DNA of 64,000 nucleotides from JAFAXD01 sp963816775 (GCA_963816775.1 CAWFLX010000020.1:248001-312000); one strand, 5' to 3'; positions 35,248-44,800 are shown, numbered from the stretch's first letter. The notes: a model not told the origin generated them from the letters alone. Program-made: numbers and translations.

Positions 35248-36762
35248 GTGCAAGAGCTAACGAAAAAGATTGACGAACGCGCCGAAGTTGGCGTGGGTCC
35301 GGATAGTGCGCTGCAGCTTCAAAAGATCAGCACGTCGCTCATTCAAGACGGCAATATCGATGCCCTCTATGAGGGGGTCCTTGATGCGGCCATCGGTTTA
35401 ATGTCGGCCGACATGGGGAGCATGCAGGTATTCTTGCCCGACCGGAAAGAACTTCGGCTGTTGGCAAGTCGCGGATTTCATCCTGAATCCGAAGCGTACT
35501 GGGAATACGTCCGCGTGGACTCCGCCAGCAGCTGCGGGATTGCAATGTCCTCAGGGGCCCGATCGGTCGTGCCGGATGTTGAGGCTTGTGACGTTATGGC
35601 GGGGACGACGGACCTCGAAGCCTCTCGCCGGTCGGGCATTCGCGCGGTGCAATCTACGCCACTTATTTCGCGGTCCGGCGAACTCCTTGGCATGATTTCG
35701 ACCCACTGGCGCGAGCCGCATCAACCCGGTGAACTTGCGCTGCGAACATTGGATGTGCTTGCACGTCAAGCGGCGGACCTCATTGAACGCGCCCGCATCG
35801 AAACTGCGTTGGGTGAACGCGAAGAGCAGACCCGCTGGCTCGCCGCCATCGTTGAGTCCAGCGACGACGCAATCATCAGCAAGAACCTTGATGGCTTCAT
35901 CACGAGCTGGAACAAGGGTGCGGAACGGATTTTCGGCTACCTCGCCGAAGAAGTCATCGGCAAGCCCATCACTATTCTGATTCCACTGGAACGGCAGGAT
36001 GAGGAACCCACGATTCTCGACCGCATCCGTCGCGGCGAGCGCGTCGACCATTACGAAACCGTTCGTCGGCGTAAAGATGGAAGCCTGATTAATATCTCTC
36101 TGACGATCTCTCCCGTGCGAGGTCTCGGCGATAAAATCGTCGGCGCGTCCAAAATCGCCCGCGACATCAGTGAACGGAAGCGAGCCGAGGCGCAGATCGC
36201 CATCCTCGCCCGCGAGGCCGAACACCGGGCCAAGAACATGTTAGCGATCGTCCAGGCGGCGGTGCATCTCTCGCACTCCGACACGCCCGAGGGGCTCAAG
36301 CGCGCTATTGAAGGACGCATCCAGGCACTTGCGAACGTCCACAGATTGTTCGTCGAAACACGCTGGGCCGGAGCGGACGTGCGCAACATTGTCGCGCAGG
36401 AGCTGTCCCCCTACTGCCGCGAAGGGGATGAGCGCGCGCAAATCGAGGGACCGAATTTGATGGTCGAACCGAGTGTCGCACAGGCGATTGCGGTGACCGT
36501 GCACGAGCTGTCGACCAACGCCGCCAAATACGGCGCCTTGTCGGTAGCCGACGGGCGCGTTCAGATCGAATGGTCCCGCCTGCCTGACGACCGGTTTGCG
36601 CTCCGCTGGACCGAGAGCAACGGTCCCCCGGTTCAGCCGCCCGCGTCGCGCGGCTTCGGCATGCGTGTGATGGAGAGCATGATTGCCGCTCAACCGAACG
36701 GCGAGATCAGCTTCGCATGGCATCCGCGCGGACTCACCTGCGAAATCACCATGCCGGTTTGA
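35248..36762 (+). CDS. GAF-PAS sensor histidine kinase of the HWE family
   Basis: The 504-residue protein appears soluble, with a GAF domain (about 20-180), a PAS domain with PAC (about 195-310) and an HWE-type kinase core. The phosphoacceptor His is H326 in EAEHRAKNMLA, and the N-box reads HELSTNAAKYGALS. No response regulator gene is adjacent. In Alphaproteobacteria, HWE and HisKA_2 kinases often feed the PhyR-NepR-EcfG general stress pathway, and the next genes carry EcfG-type promoters, so that output is plausible. The GTG start lacks a strong ribosome-binding site. Confidence 0.9.
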   Translation: MQELTKKIDERAEVGVGPDSALQLQKISTSLIQDGNIDALYEGVLDAAIGLMSADMGSMQVFLPDRKELRLLASRGFHPESEAYWEYVRVDSASSCGIAMSSGARSVVPDVEACDVMAGTTDLEASRRSGIRAVQSTPLISRSGELLGMISTHWREPHQPGELALRTLDVLARQAADLIERARIETALGEREEQTRWLAAIVESSDDAIISKNLDGFITSWNKGAERIFGYLAEEVIGKPITILIPLERQDEEPTILDRIRRGERVDHYETVRRRKDGSLINISLTISPVRGLGDKIVGASKIARDISERKRAEAQIAILAREAEHRAKNMLAIVQAAVHLSHSDTPEGLKRAIEGRIQALANVHRLFVETRWAGADVRNIVAQELSPYCREGDERAQIEGPNLMVEPSVAQAIAVTVHELSTNAAKYGALSVADGRVQIEWSRLPDDRFALRWTESNGPPVQPPASRGFGMRVMESMIAAQPNGEISFAWHPRGLTCEITMPV

Positions 36763-36774
36763 GCGAATTGACCG

Positions 36775-36791
36775 ATCGCCCACTGGGCGAT
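36775..36791 (+). terminator. Possible hairpin after the histidine kinase gene
   Basis: ATCGCCC-ACT-GGGCGAT forms a perfect 7-bp stem 12 bp past the kinase stop. There is no T-run, so it is a weak candidate. Confidence 0.35.
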
Positions 36792-36802
36792 GCCGCGGGG
36801 TT

Positions 36803-36827
36803 GAAACCCAATTGCGTCGAAGCCGTT
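36803..36827 (+). promoter_or_regulatory. Near-match EcfG promoter upstream of the YihY/BrkB gene
   Basis: GAAAC (36803-36807), 16 bases, CGTT (36824-36827). Only the second base of the GGAAC element differs from the general-stress consensus. It lies 30 bp before the start codon at 36858. Confidence 0.45.
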
Positions 36828-36857
36828 CACTAGCAGGGCGATTATCCTCGCACTGCG

Positions 36858-38006
36858 ATGAGCAAATTTGGACGAGATGACGTTTGGATCCTGGCCGCCG
36901 CCGCGGTGTTGACCGGCCTGCTTATTTTCACTGCCGGGCGCGAGCCGGAGCAGGAGCAGGATGAAAGTCGGCCCGACCTCGACCGCGAGAGTCTTGCCGC
37001 CTTTCGTGCGCGGATTCCAGCGGATGAGCCGATCGCGGTCCAGAATGCACGCGCGGTCCAGCCCGGACGCGGCCGCGCCGCGGGTTCACCGCTCGCAGTC
37101 CCCTGGCTCGGCTGGAAGGACATTCTCTGGCGGACCTGGACCGGCATAACGGAGGATCATCTTCTTACGCTCGCCGGAGGCGTCGCATTTTTTGCGCTCT
37201 TGGCGATGGTTCCCGCCCTGACGGCCGGCGTGTCGTCTTACGCGTTATTTGCCGATGCACGCGCGATCCAAGCCCAGCTCAATCTCCTGTCCAACATCAT
37301 ACCTCCGGCGGCTCTCGATATTGTGCGGGATGAAATCGCCCGCATCGCCGCGAGCACCGACGGAAAGTTGACCTTGAGTTTCCTCGGCAGCCTCGCACTC
37401 TCGCTGTGGAGCGCTAATGCCGGCGTCAAAGCGCTGTTTGAAGCGCTCAACATCGTCTACGGCGAGGAGGAAAAGCGCAGTTTCGTAACGCTCAATGCAT
37501 TTTCGATGTTGCTCACCGTCTGCAGTATCGCGGGCATGTTATTGGTCGTGGCCGGCGTCGTCGTCTTGCCGCTGGTGTTCGCCATGATCGGCCTTCCCGG
37601 CACCAAATTGACGATCATCGCGTTGCTGCGTTGGCCCGCAATGCTGCTCTTGGCCATGGTTGCGTTTGGAATCCTCTACCGATATGGACCAAGCCGGCGG
37701 TTGGTGCAGGGCCGCTGGATTACTCTCGGGAGTTTGACGGCAGCTTTCCTCTGGCTCGCGATGTCTGCGACGTTTTCCTGGTATCTTGGCCATGTCGCCA
37801 ACTACACCGCAACATACGGCGCGCTCGGCGCAGTCATCGGCTTGATGATGTGGATTTGGCTCTCCGCCGTAATTGTCCTGCTGGGAGCGAAGCTCAACGC
37901 AGAAATCGAGCATCAGACCGCCGTCGATACGACCATCGGTCCGCCCAAGCCGTTAGGAAACCGCGGCGCTGTCATGGCTGATACCGTCGGCAGGGCAGTC
38001 GCGTAA
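36858..38006 (+). CDS. YihY/BrkB family inner-membrane protein
   Basis: The 382-residue protein has an N-terminal membrane segment (ILAAAAVLTGLLIF), a charged linker, and a BrkB-type core with six further segments (LTLAGGVAFFALLAMVPAL, then NYTATYGALGAVIGLMMWIW). YihY/BrkB proteins were once called RNase BN; their present role is unknown, possibly transport. The N-terminal extension with an extra helix resembles alphaproteobacterial forms. The gene is convergent with the YqjE-like gene (4-bp gap). Confidence 0.88.
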   Translation: MSKFGRDDVWILAAAAVLTGLLIFTAGREPEQEQDESRPDLDRESLAAFRARIPADEPIAVQNARAVQPGRGRAAGSPLAVPWLGWKDILWRTWTGITEDHLLTLAGGVAFFALLAMVPALTAGVSSYALFADARAIQAQLNLLSNIIPPAALDIVRDEIARIAASTDGKLTLSFLGSLALSLWSANAGVKALFEALNIVYGEEEKRSFVTLNAFSMLLTVCSIAGMLLVVAGVVVLPLVFAMIGLPGTKLTIIALLRWPAMLLLAMVAFGILYRYGPSRRLVQGRWITLGSLTAAFLWLAMSATFSWYLGHVANYTATYGALGAVIGLMMWIWLSAVIVLLGAKLNAEIEHQTAVDTTIGPPKPLGNRGAVMADTVGRAVA

Positions 38007-38010
38007 GTCA

Positions 38011-38727
38011 CTACGCGGGATGGATATCCCGGTGCTGCGCGCCGCGCGCCAGCAGAAAGCCGAACAATGTTGCAGCTCCCAGCACGCTGAGCATGGTCGC
38101 TCGATTGCCATTGCGAACGAGATCCGACCCGCGCGCCACCGCTTCCTCGGTCGTGCCCCGGGCGCGCGACCCGATCTGACCAAGCAGATCATCAATCGCC
38201 TGATAACCGGTCTGCGGCGGACGGAGATACTGGCCCAACAGGGCGATCAGCGGTTCGACCAAGTCTTCGGGTTTTGCGGTGGACGTTCGGTAGGGGGGCG
38301 GCACAAAGCCCTCCCCCATTTGGTCTTGCCCCGCGTCCCCGACCTGCCGAGTGGCCTTTGGAAACGACGTCGATTCACCAACGATATGCCACACGGATTG
38401 CTCGCTTGCGGATTGCCGCGCCATCCACAGCGCTGCGAGGACAAGAATGGTCGTGAGAACGACTAACAGGACGCCGGCAAAGGTGAGCCCGGTAAACACC
38501 CCGTAATGTATCTCACCCCACTTATAGAGCGCGAACAATCCGACGATCAGGGCGAGCAACGCAAAGATGCCGGCGCACCACAACAGGCCCGCGACCATCG
38601 CCATGGCGCGCGCCTTGCGCGTGACCTGCTCCGAAGCTTGTTCAGCCTTGAACGCGAGATCGGCCTTGAGCTCGGCAATCTTGGCATTGATATCAAGGCC
38701 GGCAAGCTTCAGAAGCTTGAAAAACAT
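38011..38727 (-). CDS. YqjE-like phage-holin-fold membrane protein
   Basis: The 238-residue protein has two hydrophobic segments (AMAMVAGLLWCAGIFALLAL and GVFTGLTFAGVLLVVLTTIL) preceded by a helical N-terminus, as in the YqjE/holin-like family. A third segment (MLSVLGAATLFGFLLARG) lies near the C-terminus, after a region unlike the family. Its start overlaps the upstream DUF883-like gene by 1 bp, giving coupled translation. This yqjD-yqjE pairing is known from enterobacteria, where it is stress-related. Confidence 0.75.
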   Translation of the reverse strand: MFFKLLKLAGLDINAKIAELKADLAFKAEQASEQVTRKARAMAMVAGLLWCAGIFALLALIVGLFALYKWGEIHYGVFTGLTFAGVLLVVLTTILVLAALWMARQSASEQSVWHIVGESTSFPKATRQVGDAGQDQMGEGFVPPPYRTSTAKPEDLVEPLIALLGQYLRPPQTGYQAIDDLLGQIGSRARGTTEEAVARGSDLVRNGNRATMLSVLGAATLFGFLLARGAQHRDIHPA

Positions 38728-39164
38728 CAGGAACTGCTCCGGCCCCGGCTGATCAGCCCGATGAGGACGCCGACCATCACCGCCGCGGCCATCGCGCCCA
38801 GGGGGTTGCGCCGGCCCATTGTCTCAAGCTCCGATGCGAAGCTCTTGGCCTGGTCCTTGGCAGCCGACGCCACGTTGGCTCCGCGTTCCGCGAGATCCGA
38901 GGCAGCGCCGCTGACCTGGTTTGCGACCGATGAGGAGACTTCGCCCGCCTGACTGATGAACTGGGACACGGTGTCCTTCAGGCTGTTGAGATCTTTGCGC
39001 AGACTTTCCATGTCGCTCGAGGCGTTGTTGGCCAGCGTCGATGCCGCGCTCGAAAGACCTTCCTTGCCGCGGTTCAGCGCGTCACTGACGTTCTCGCGGG
39101 CAGTTCCAAAATCCGACGAGCGGGAGCCGGGATTGGTCGACGCTCCCTGGGTTGATGCGTTCAC
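38727..39164 (-). CDS. DUF883-like (ElaB/YqjD) membrane-anchored protein
   Basis: The 145-residue protein has a long amphipathic helical region (about 20-105, Ala/Ser/Lys-rich) and a C-terminal membrane anchor (MAAAVMVGVLIGLIS). YqjD proteins anchor ribosomes to the membrane in stationary phase in E. coli; the role here is inferred. GTG 39164 is chosen for its GGAGGG site 6 bases upstream. It is the first gene of a pair with the YqjE-like gene, and an EcfG-like promoter lies upstream. Confidence 0.75.
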   Translation of the reverse strand: MNASTQGASTNPGSRSSDFGTARENVSDALNRGKEGLSSAASTLANNASSDMESLRKDLNSLKDTVSQFISQAGEVSSSVANQVSGAASDLAERGANVASAAKDQAKSFASELETMGRRNPLGAMAAAVMVGVLIGLISRGRSSS

Positions 39165-39240
39165 GATTTCCCTCCGAGCGGCCTTGCCGCGGTTGCTGAT
39201 CGGCGCTCGCTCCAACGAGCGTCCGAATGGACATGTGAAC

Positions 39241-39265
39241 AATGAGGCGCTGCGAGAAAAGTTCC
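39241..39265 (-). promoter_or_regulatory. Near-match EcfG promoter for the DUF883/YqjE pair
   Basis: Read on the minus strand: GGAAC (39265-39261), 16 bases, CATT (39244-39241). The -35 element is exact, and one base of the CGTT element differs. It is 77 bp upstream of the GTG start. Confidence 0.4.
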
Positions 39266-39367
39266 GTGTTTGGCAGCTGGCGCGCCAAACCACCGCAGGA
39301 CGCTTGCGGCTACGTCAAATGACACGCACGTCAAAAAACAAATCAGCCTACTCGATTAGGTGCGGCG

Positions 39368-39392
39368 GGAACCGGCGTCATACAAATGCGTT
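39368..39392 (+). promoter_or_regulatory. EcfG (general stress) promoter of the PRC-barrel gene
   Basis: GGAAC (39368-39372), 16 bases, CGTT (39389-39392) match the consensus for the alphaproteobacterial general-stress sigma factor exactly. The start codon at 39429 is 37 bp further on. Confidence 0.75.
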
Positions 39393-39428
39393 TGCCTTCG
39401 CATATGAACACCCAGAGCGGAGCATCTC

Positions 39429-39839
39429 ATGCACAAACTTGCCGTCGCGGCCGCGCTCGCATTACTGGCGAGCTCATCCGCATATTCGCAAAACGCCGCA
39501 CCCGGATCGGCCCGGCTGATGACGTCGCTGCCTGCCAATTCAGGGACCGTTACCAACTACTACAAGCAGAACGTATACGACCCGTCGGACAACAAGATCG
39601 GCGAGATCGTCGATGTACTGGTCGACCAGGAAGGTCGCGTGAACGCTCTCATTATCGGCGTTGGCGGTTTCCTCGGCGCCGGCGAGAAAGACGTTGCCGT
39701 GCCGTTCAATGCGGTCAAAGGCAAGAAGAAGGACAACAAATGGTGGCTGGTGATGAACACAACCAAGGATGCGCTCAAAAACGCCCCCGGCTACAAATAC
39801 GACAGCACCAAAACCCAGTGGGTCCCGGACAAGTCGTAA
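39429..39839 (+). CDS. Exported PRC-barrel domain protein
   Basis: The 136-residue protein has a signal peptide (AVAAALALLASSSAYSQ) and a PRC-barrel domain (VYDPSDNKIGEIVDVLVDQE and ALIIGVGGFLGAGEKDVAVP). Such exported single PRC-barrel proteins are common stress-induced proteins in Hyphomicrobiales; their molecular role is unclear. The gene sits between an exact EcfG promoter and a strong terminator hairpin, so it forms a monocistronic stress unit. Confidence 0.88.
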   Translation: MHKLAVAAALALLASSSAYSQNAAPGSARLMTSLPANSGTVTNYYKQNVYDPSDNKIGEIVDVLVDQEGRVNALIIGVGGFLGAGEKDVAVPFNAVKGKKKDNKWWLVMNTTKDALKNAPGYKYDSTKTQWVPDKS

Positions 39840-39866
39840 AGTGAGCGACAGCACCGTCTAAGAAGG

Positions 39867-39897
39867 CGAAAGGGCCACCGTGTAGGTGGCCCTTTCG
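39867..39897 (+). terminator. Strong hairpin terminator after the PRC-barrel gene
   Basis: CGAAAGGGCCACC and GGTGGCCCTTTCG form a perfect 13-bp stem around the loop GTGTA, 28 bp past the stop. The 3' arm carries TTT but no long T-run follows. Confidence 0.75.
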
Positions 39898-40025
39898 ACT
39901 CTGACGGCCTGACTATTTGCTTTGGCAGCTTCTGCGCCAGCACCGCCGCATCGGCGCCGGAACGCCGAGGCCCGCGTCGCCCTCTCGAGGGAACCTGACT
40001 CTTATGCGGCATATGCGGCGCGATC

Positions 40026-40050
40026 GGAACTCTGCACCAGCCGCCGCGTT
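40026..40050 (+). promoter_or_regulatory. EcfG (general stress) promoter of the DUF892 gene
   Basis: GGAAC (40026-40030), 16 bases, CGTT (40047-40050) match the consensus exactly, 41 bp before the ATG at 40091. The rest of the 250-bp gap (39840-40090) shows only the preceding terminator. Confidence 0.75.
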
Positions 40051-40090
40051 GAGCCACATCCACACCAACGCCAACACGCCGGAGCAAACA

Positions 40091-40585
40091 ATGTCGGCCA
40101 AAGAAAAAACGCTCGAGGATCTGTTTTACGAGACGCTGAAAGATATCTACTTCGCCGAGAAGCAGATCTTGAAAGCGCTGCCCAAGATGGCAAAAGCCGT
40201 CAATTCCGACGACCTGCGCCGAGCATTTGAAAAGCATCGCGGCGAGACCGAAGGCCATGTCGAACGACTGGAAAAGGTGTTCGATCTGATCGACCGACCG
40301 GCACGTGCAAAAACCTGCGATGCGATCCTTGGGATCGTCGACGAAGGCAAGGAGATCATGGAGGAGTTCGGCGACTCGCCCGCGCTCGACGCCGGGCTGC
40401 TGGCGGGCGCGCAGGCGGTCGAGCACTACGAGATCTCGCGGTACGGAACCCTGCGGACGTGGGCAGCCGAACTCGGTTTGAACGACGCAGCCCGTCTGCT
40501 GGATCAGACTCTGACCGAAGAGAAGAAGACCGACGAACTGCTCACCAAGCTCGCGGAAGGCGCCGTGAACCTCGCCGCCGCATGA
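40091..40585 (+). CDS. DUF892 ferritin-like protein (YciE/YciF type)
   Basis: The 164-residue protein is a four-helix ferritin-like DUF892 member. It shows ETLKDIYFAEKQILKALPKM, HRGETEGHVERLEKVFDLI, ALLAGAQAVEHYEISRYG-type and TEEKKTDELLTKLA segments that carry the Glu and His ligands of a di-metal site. These proteins are stress-induced in many bacteria; peroxide or metal handling is suspected. The exact EcfG promoter before it fits. UdgX follows after 48 bp and may share the transcript. Confidence 0.92.
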   Translation: MSAKEKTLEDLFYETLKDIYFAEKQILKALPKMAKAVNSDDLRRAFEKHRGETEGHVERLEKVFDLIDRPARAKTCDAILGIVDEGKEIMEEFGDSPALDAGLLAGAQAVEHYEISRYGTLRTWAAELGLNDAARLLDQTLTEEKKTDELLTKLAEGAVNLAAA

Positions 40586-40633
40586 CCGCGCGCGCGGGAG
40601 CGGCCCCGGGTTATCTGATCTTCGGGCGCGCTG

Positions 40634-41254
40634 ATGCTCGACACCTCGGCCCCCGTCGTCGCCAAGACCCTTGCGGCGCTTCGCGAGGCGGAAGCTCACT
40701 GTACACGCTGCTCGCTCTATAAGTTTGCAACGCAGGTGGTTCCCGGCGAAGGGCGGCAAGCGGCGCCGATGATGTTTGTCGGCGAACAACCCGGCGACAA
40801 GGAAGATGAAACCGGCCGGCCCTTCGTGGGGCCGGCCGGCCGTATCCTCAACGGCGCCCTCAAACAGGCGGAGATCGACCGTGACGATGTGTTCGTCACC
40901 AATGCGGTCAAACACTTCAAGCATGAAATGCGGGGCAAACGCCGCCTGCACAAGCGGCCGAATGCATACGAGATCAAGCGTTGCCGCTGGTGGCTCGAGC
41001 AGGAGCGCGCCATCGTCAAACCCAAGATTATCGTTGCGCTTGGCGCAACCGCAGCGCGCTCCGTTCTGCAACGCAGCGTTACAATCAGCCAAGCGCGAAG
41101 CCGTCCGCACGTTCTAGACGATGGTACCGTCGCCTTTGTCACCATTCATCCTTCCTTTTTGCTGCGCATCAAGGACGAAGGCGACAAAGAGCGTGAATTG
41201 CGAAAATTTGTTGCCGATTTGCGACGCGCGAAGAGCCACCTATCGCGACTATGA
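40634..41254 (+). CDS. UdgX-type uracil-DNA glycosylase
   Basis: The 206-residue protein is a family 4-like UDG with an iron-sulfur cluster (CTRC at 23-26, a third Cys in KRCRWW). The catalytic motif is GEQPGDKEDE, and IHPSFLLR is the second motif. The UdgX hallmark is the KRRLH loop (102-106), whose His is known in mycobacterial UdgX (KRRIH) to bond covalently to the excised uracil site. Here Ile is Leu. VKHFK stands where family 4 enzymes have VKC. It acts in base-excision repair, and is next to the DUF892 gene under stress promoter control. Confidence 0.85.
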   Translation: MLDTSAPVVAKTLAALREAEAHCTRCSLYKFATQVVPGEGRQAAPMMFVGEQPGDKEDETGRPFVGPAGRILNGALKQAEIDRDDVFVTNAVKHFKHEMRGKRRLHKRPNAYEIKRCRWWLEQERAIVKPKIIVALGATAARSVLQRSVTISQARSRPHVLDDGTVAFVTIHPSFLLRIKDEGDKERELRKFVADLRRAKSHLSRL

Positions 41255-41317
41255 GATGTAGTTGGTAATCGGGGATACGTTTGAGTTAGTTGGTGCGCTT
41301 GCCAATACTCCGATCTC

Positions 41318-41342
41318 GGAACCCCTGAGTTTGGCGTGCGTT
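41318..41342 (+). promoter_or_regulatory. EcfG (general stress) promoter of the DUF1236 gene
   Basis: GGAAC (41318-41322), 16 bases, CGTT (41339-41342) match the consensus exactly, with the start codon at 41400. Confidence 0.75.
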
Positions 41343-41399
41343 GATCCACAGCCGCCACGAACTTCACGACGGCGAACAATGATCAGTAGGAGGTGCGGT

Positions 41400-41765
41400 A
41401 TGAAAAGAGCGTTCTCAATTAGCGTAGCGACTGCGCTGGGCCTTCTTGCCGGCGTGTCCGCGGCCTCGGCGCAGGCAACAATCTCTCGCGAGACGACAAC
41501 CACCACCACCACGACGACAGCACCGGGCCGCATGACGCTGGCTCCCGAGGTACGAACGCGCGTCCACCAATATGTGGTTGCGCACCGGCAGCCATCAGTC
41601 CGCATTCAGGACAGAATCGCCGTCGGCGTGGTGCTGCCGCCCGACGCGCAATTCTATGCCTTCGACGGTGTCGACGGAGTCGGCCCCTATCGCTATGCCT
41701 ACGTCAACGACGCGCCCGTTCTGGTAGATCCGGGCTCGCGCAGGGTCATCGAAGTGATTGAATAG
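41400..41765 (+). CDS. Secreted DUF1236 domain protein
   Basis: The 121-residue protein has a signal peptide (VATALGLLAGVSAASAQ), a run of nine threonines (about residues 31-39), and a C-terminal DUF1236 domain ending with the typical YRYAYVNDAPVLVDP and RRVIEVIE. DUF1236 is a small periplasmic family of unknown role found mainly in Hyphomicrobiales. AGGAGG precedes the ATG at 41400. Promoter and terminator flank it, so it is a separate stress-induced unit. Confidence 0.87.
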   Translation: MKRAFSISVATALGLLAGVSAASAQATISRETTTTTTTTTAPGRMTLAPEVRTRVHQYVVAHRQPSVRIQDRIAVGVVLPPDAQFYAFDGVDGVGPYRYAYVNDAPVLVDPGSRRVIEVIE

Positions 41766-41775
41766 CGGTGCCCAT

Positions 41776-41803
41776 AGGAGCGGCCGCTTCGGCGGCCGTT
41801 CCT
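41776..41803. terminator. Hairpin with UUCG tetraloop between convergent genes
   Basis: AGGAGCGGCCGC and GCGGCCGTTCCT form a 12-bp stem (one G-U pair) around TTCG, closed by a C-G pair, the very stable cUUCGg loop. It lies between the DUF1236 and CHAT genes and could terminate both. Confidence 0.7.
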
Positions 41804-41838
41804 CCACTCTCGCTTCATCGAATTGCCTTGTTCGATTG

Positions 41839-44800
41839 TCAGCCACCGTCGCCGATGATGGTGTAAGGCGCCCAAAATAGCGGGTGAGCGTAGCTGAAGA
41901 GCGTCTTGCCCTGCTCATCCTGATAGCCTGGGCCGTCGACCAGCCCCATCATGGCCTGTCGCAATGCCTCGCCGCGCGTGAGCCCGGCGTCTGACGCTTG
42001 TCGGCGGAATAAATCGGTGGTCAGTTCACGCGCGGATTGGGAATGCACCGACCAGTTGGTCACCAGCAACGCGCGCGTACCGGCATAAAAGAACGCACGA
42101 CCAAGGCCGGAAGCCGCTTCCGCACCGGCGCCCGCGCCGGTGCCGGTGTTGCAGGCGGAGAGCACGACCCAGTCGGCGTCCAACCGCAGGCCGAGCACCT
42201 CCTCCATGGTCAGCAGCCCGTCACCGTCGACGCCCGCGACATCAGGTGCCGAGAGCGCCAGCGCCGGCTGTGTCAGGCCATCGATCTCGCCGGGCACAAG
42301 GCCGTGCGTGGCGAACGCAACGATCTTGAACTTCGACAGATCCGTCGACTTGACCTTGCGCTCGTTGGCATCCTTGCCCAGAAACAGTGCCTTCGACGGA
42401 TCGGCTTGGAGCGCCAGCGAGATTGATTTCAGCTCTTCGGCCGTGTCCGGCAGACGTGGCAGCATTCCAAGATTGGCACTCGTCTTGTCGTCGAGCTGCG
42501 GGGTCGATCTTCGCTTCAAAGGAAAGCCACGCGACACGACTGCCGCCTCCGTCACGTCCGGCGCCGACGAAGGCGGCGGCGGCGTTTCGGCGGCCTGCTC
42601 TCGATTAAACACTGGATCGCCGAAGGCGATCAGGGTATCGCGCGTGGCCTTGCCCGGTGGGGATCGCCGCAAGGTCCGCAGCGCGGAGGCCGAAGGCACG
42701 GTCGTCACTGCGTGCGTGCGCGCGAGCCAGGGTACCGCCCGATAGGACGAGAACGGCGGATCGTCGTCTCGTTTCACCTCAGCCGCCGCGGTCGGGAGAA
42801 GCGCCAGCGGCAGCAGTCCGAGCGCGCCGTTTGTCACGACGATCAGGTTTTTGGCATCGCGCCAGCCGTCTTGCACCGGCTCAAGCAGTTGTCTGAACAG
42901 CTCGTGGGCCGATGCGATGTCGAACGGCGGAATCTCGGCAATGGTCGTCGCCTGGGGCTCCAGCGCGTCGCGCAGTTTCGAAACTTTGGTGTCGAGCTGA
43001 CGCGCCGTCACGTCGAGGCGCGCGAAGCGTATCGGTCCCTGTTTGCGCAACGTCCACACGAAGCCGTTCGAGCGGCCGAAATAGAATGAAAGCAGCACTT
43101 CGTCGTCGCGTAGCGCCGCGCGCAACTCGCTGGATGTCACTGGCGGAGGGTCGATCAGATTGGCATAGTCCGGAAAGCGGCGCAGGATGTCCTTGCGTGC
43201 GGCTGCATCGGTCGCCTGCAGCTTGCTGATCAGTTCCTGGCTGTTTTTTACGGCGGCTTGGTCACGCTCGCCCGACGATAACGCGAGCAGATTGTTCAGC
43301 GTACCGATCTCTGCACTGATCTGTTTCTTGAGATCCTGACTCTTGCGGACGAGGTCGGCCAGCACCGGATCCTTTGCGGCCGCGCGCAGGCTTGACGCCG
43401 CCAGCGCCCGCTCGACGGCGTGACCACGCACGACGTCGGCAAGGCCAAACGTCTCCTCACCAATGTCGGCTCCCGCCAGTGCCGGCTGGCGCGCCAAAAC
43501 CGCGAGATAGAATTCGACGACCATTCGCACCCGGTTCTCGCGTGCGACCGCGGTCGCGCCGTCCTCGTCGAGATTTTGGCGTGAGGCGGCCAGCAGCGTA
43601 GGGATCGCGGCGCGAAATTCGGCGACGGCTTCGCCCGCGCGGTTCGCGCGCGCAAGACTCATTGCGACGAAGCCGCGCGCCAAGGCCGTGCCGAAACTGT
43701 TCTCGCCTGAGCGGGCCCTCTCTCGCTCGAGCGTGTTTCTGGCCATCTCCAACGCTTCCGTAGCGCTGCCCGTGACCAGCATGACGCTTACGCGTGCCAG
43801 GCCGCTGCTGATCGTCTCGCGCCGTGACGGTTCCCACCCCGTCACGAGGCGGTCGATCTCCTGGTAGACCTTGGCGGCATCTTCAAAACGCCGCTGCGCA
43901 TTGAGGACATTGGCGAGCTGTACCCGTGCGTTCACCGCTGGCGGAGAATCGTCAGGAAATTTCATGCCCTTGTAGATTTCGATGATCGTCCGGACCAGCT
44001 GTTCAGCCTCCGCGTTGCGACCTTGCTCGCCCAACACCCAGGCAAAGATCCCGAGAATCCCGGCGGTGTCCGGATGATATTTGCCGACCGCGGAAAGCCG
44101 GCCAAGGAGCGCGCGGCGGACATCGACTTCGCCTTCCGCGACCCGGCCCTGCTTGGCCTTGACCCGGCCTTCAAAAGCCGTATCCCAATCGATCGCATTT
44201 TCGATTGCGCCGCGCGGCGGCGGGGTCTGATATTGCGGGGAGCGTGCAAGCGCGTCCCGATACTGATCAGCGCTGCGGTGATAGGCCTTTTCCGCGTCCG
44301 CGAACCGGCCATGCGCCTCAAATATTCGGCCGTTGCCGTCCTCGACCTGCGCGGTCCAATTGGACCCGTACAGACCGAAGTTTTGCCATTTCCGGCTTTC
44401 TGCCAACAACGCGCGATTGCGCTGGACGTAGGATTCGGCCCGCGGCACGTCGCCTAGATTCAAATAACTGATCGTCATCATCAAATTGAGATTGAACAGA
44501 CGGCCTCTGTTCTTGCTCTCGAAGTTGCGGATTTGCCCGTTCAACAACTCGATCGCCCGCCGTTGCTCGCCGGCGGTCCGCAGCAGCCGGATCAGGTAGT
44601 TTTCATAGCGGCTCAACTCATCGACGTAATCTCCACCTTGAGCTGCCTTTATGGCGGCCTCTGTGTCGGCCGTGGCTTCGCGCGTACGCCCAAGCGCCGC
44701 GCGTGCCTGCGCGCGGCTGTACAGAAATTCTGCCGCCCGGGCGGTGCTCTTCGGGAGCGTCTCATCCGCCTCGGCTGCAAGTTTGGCGAGCTTGCCGACA

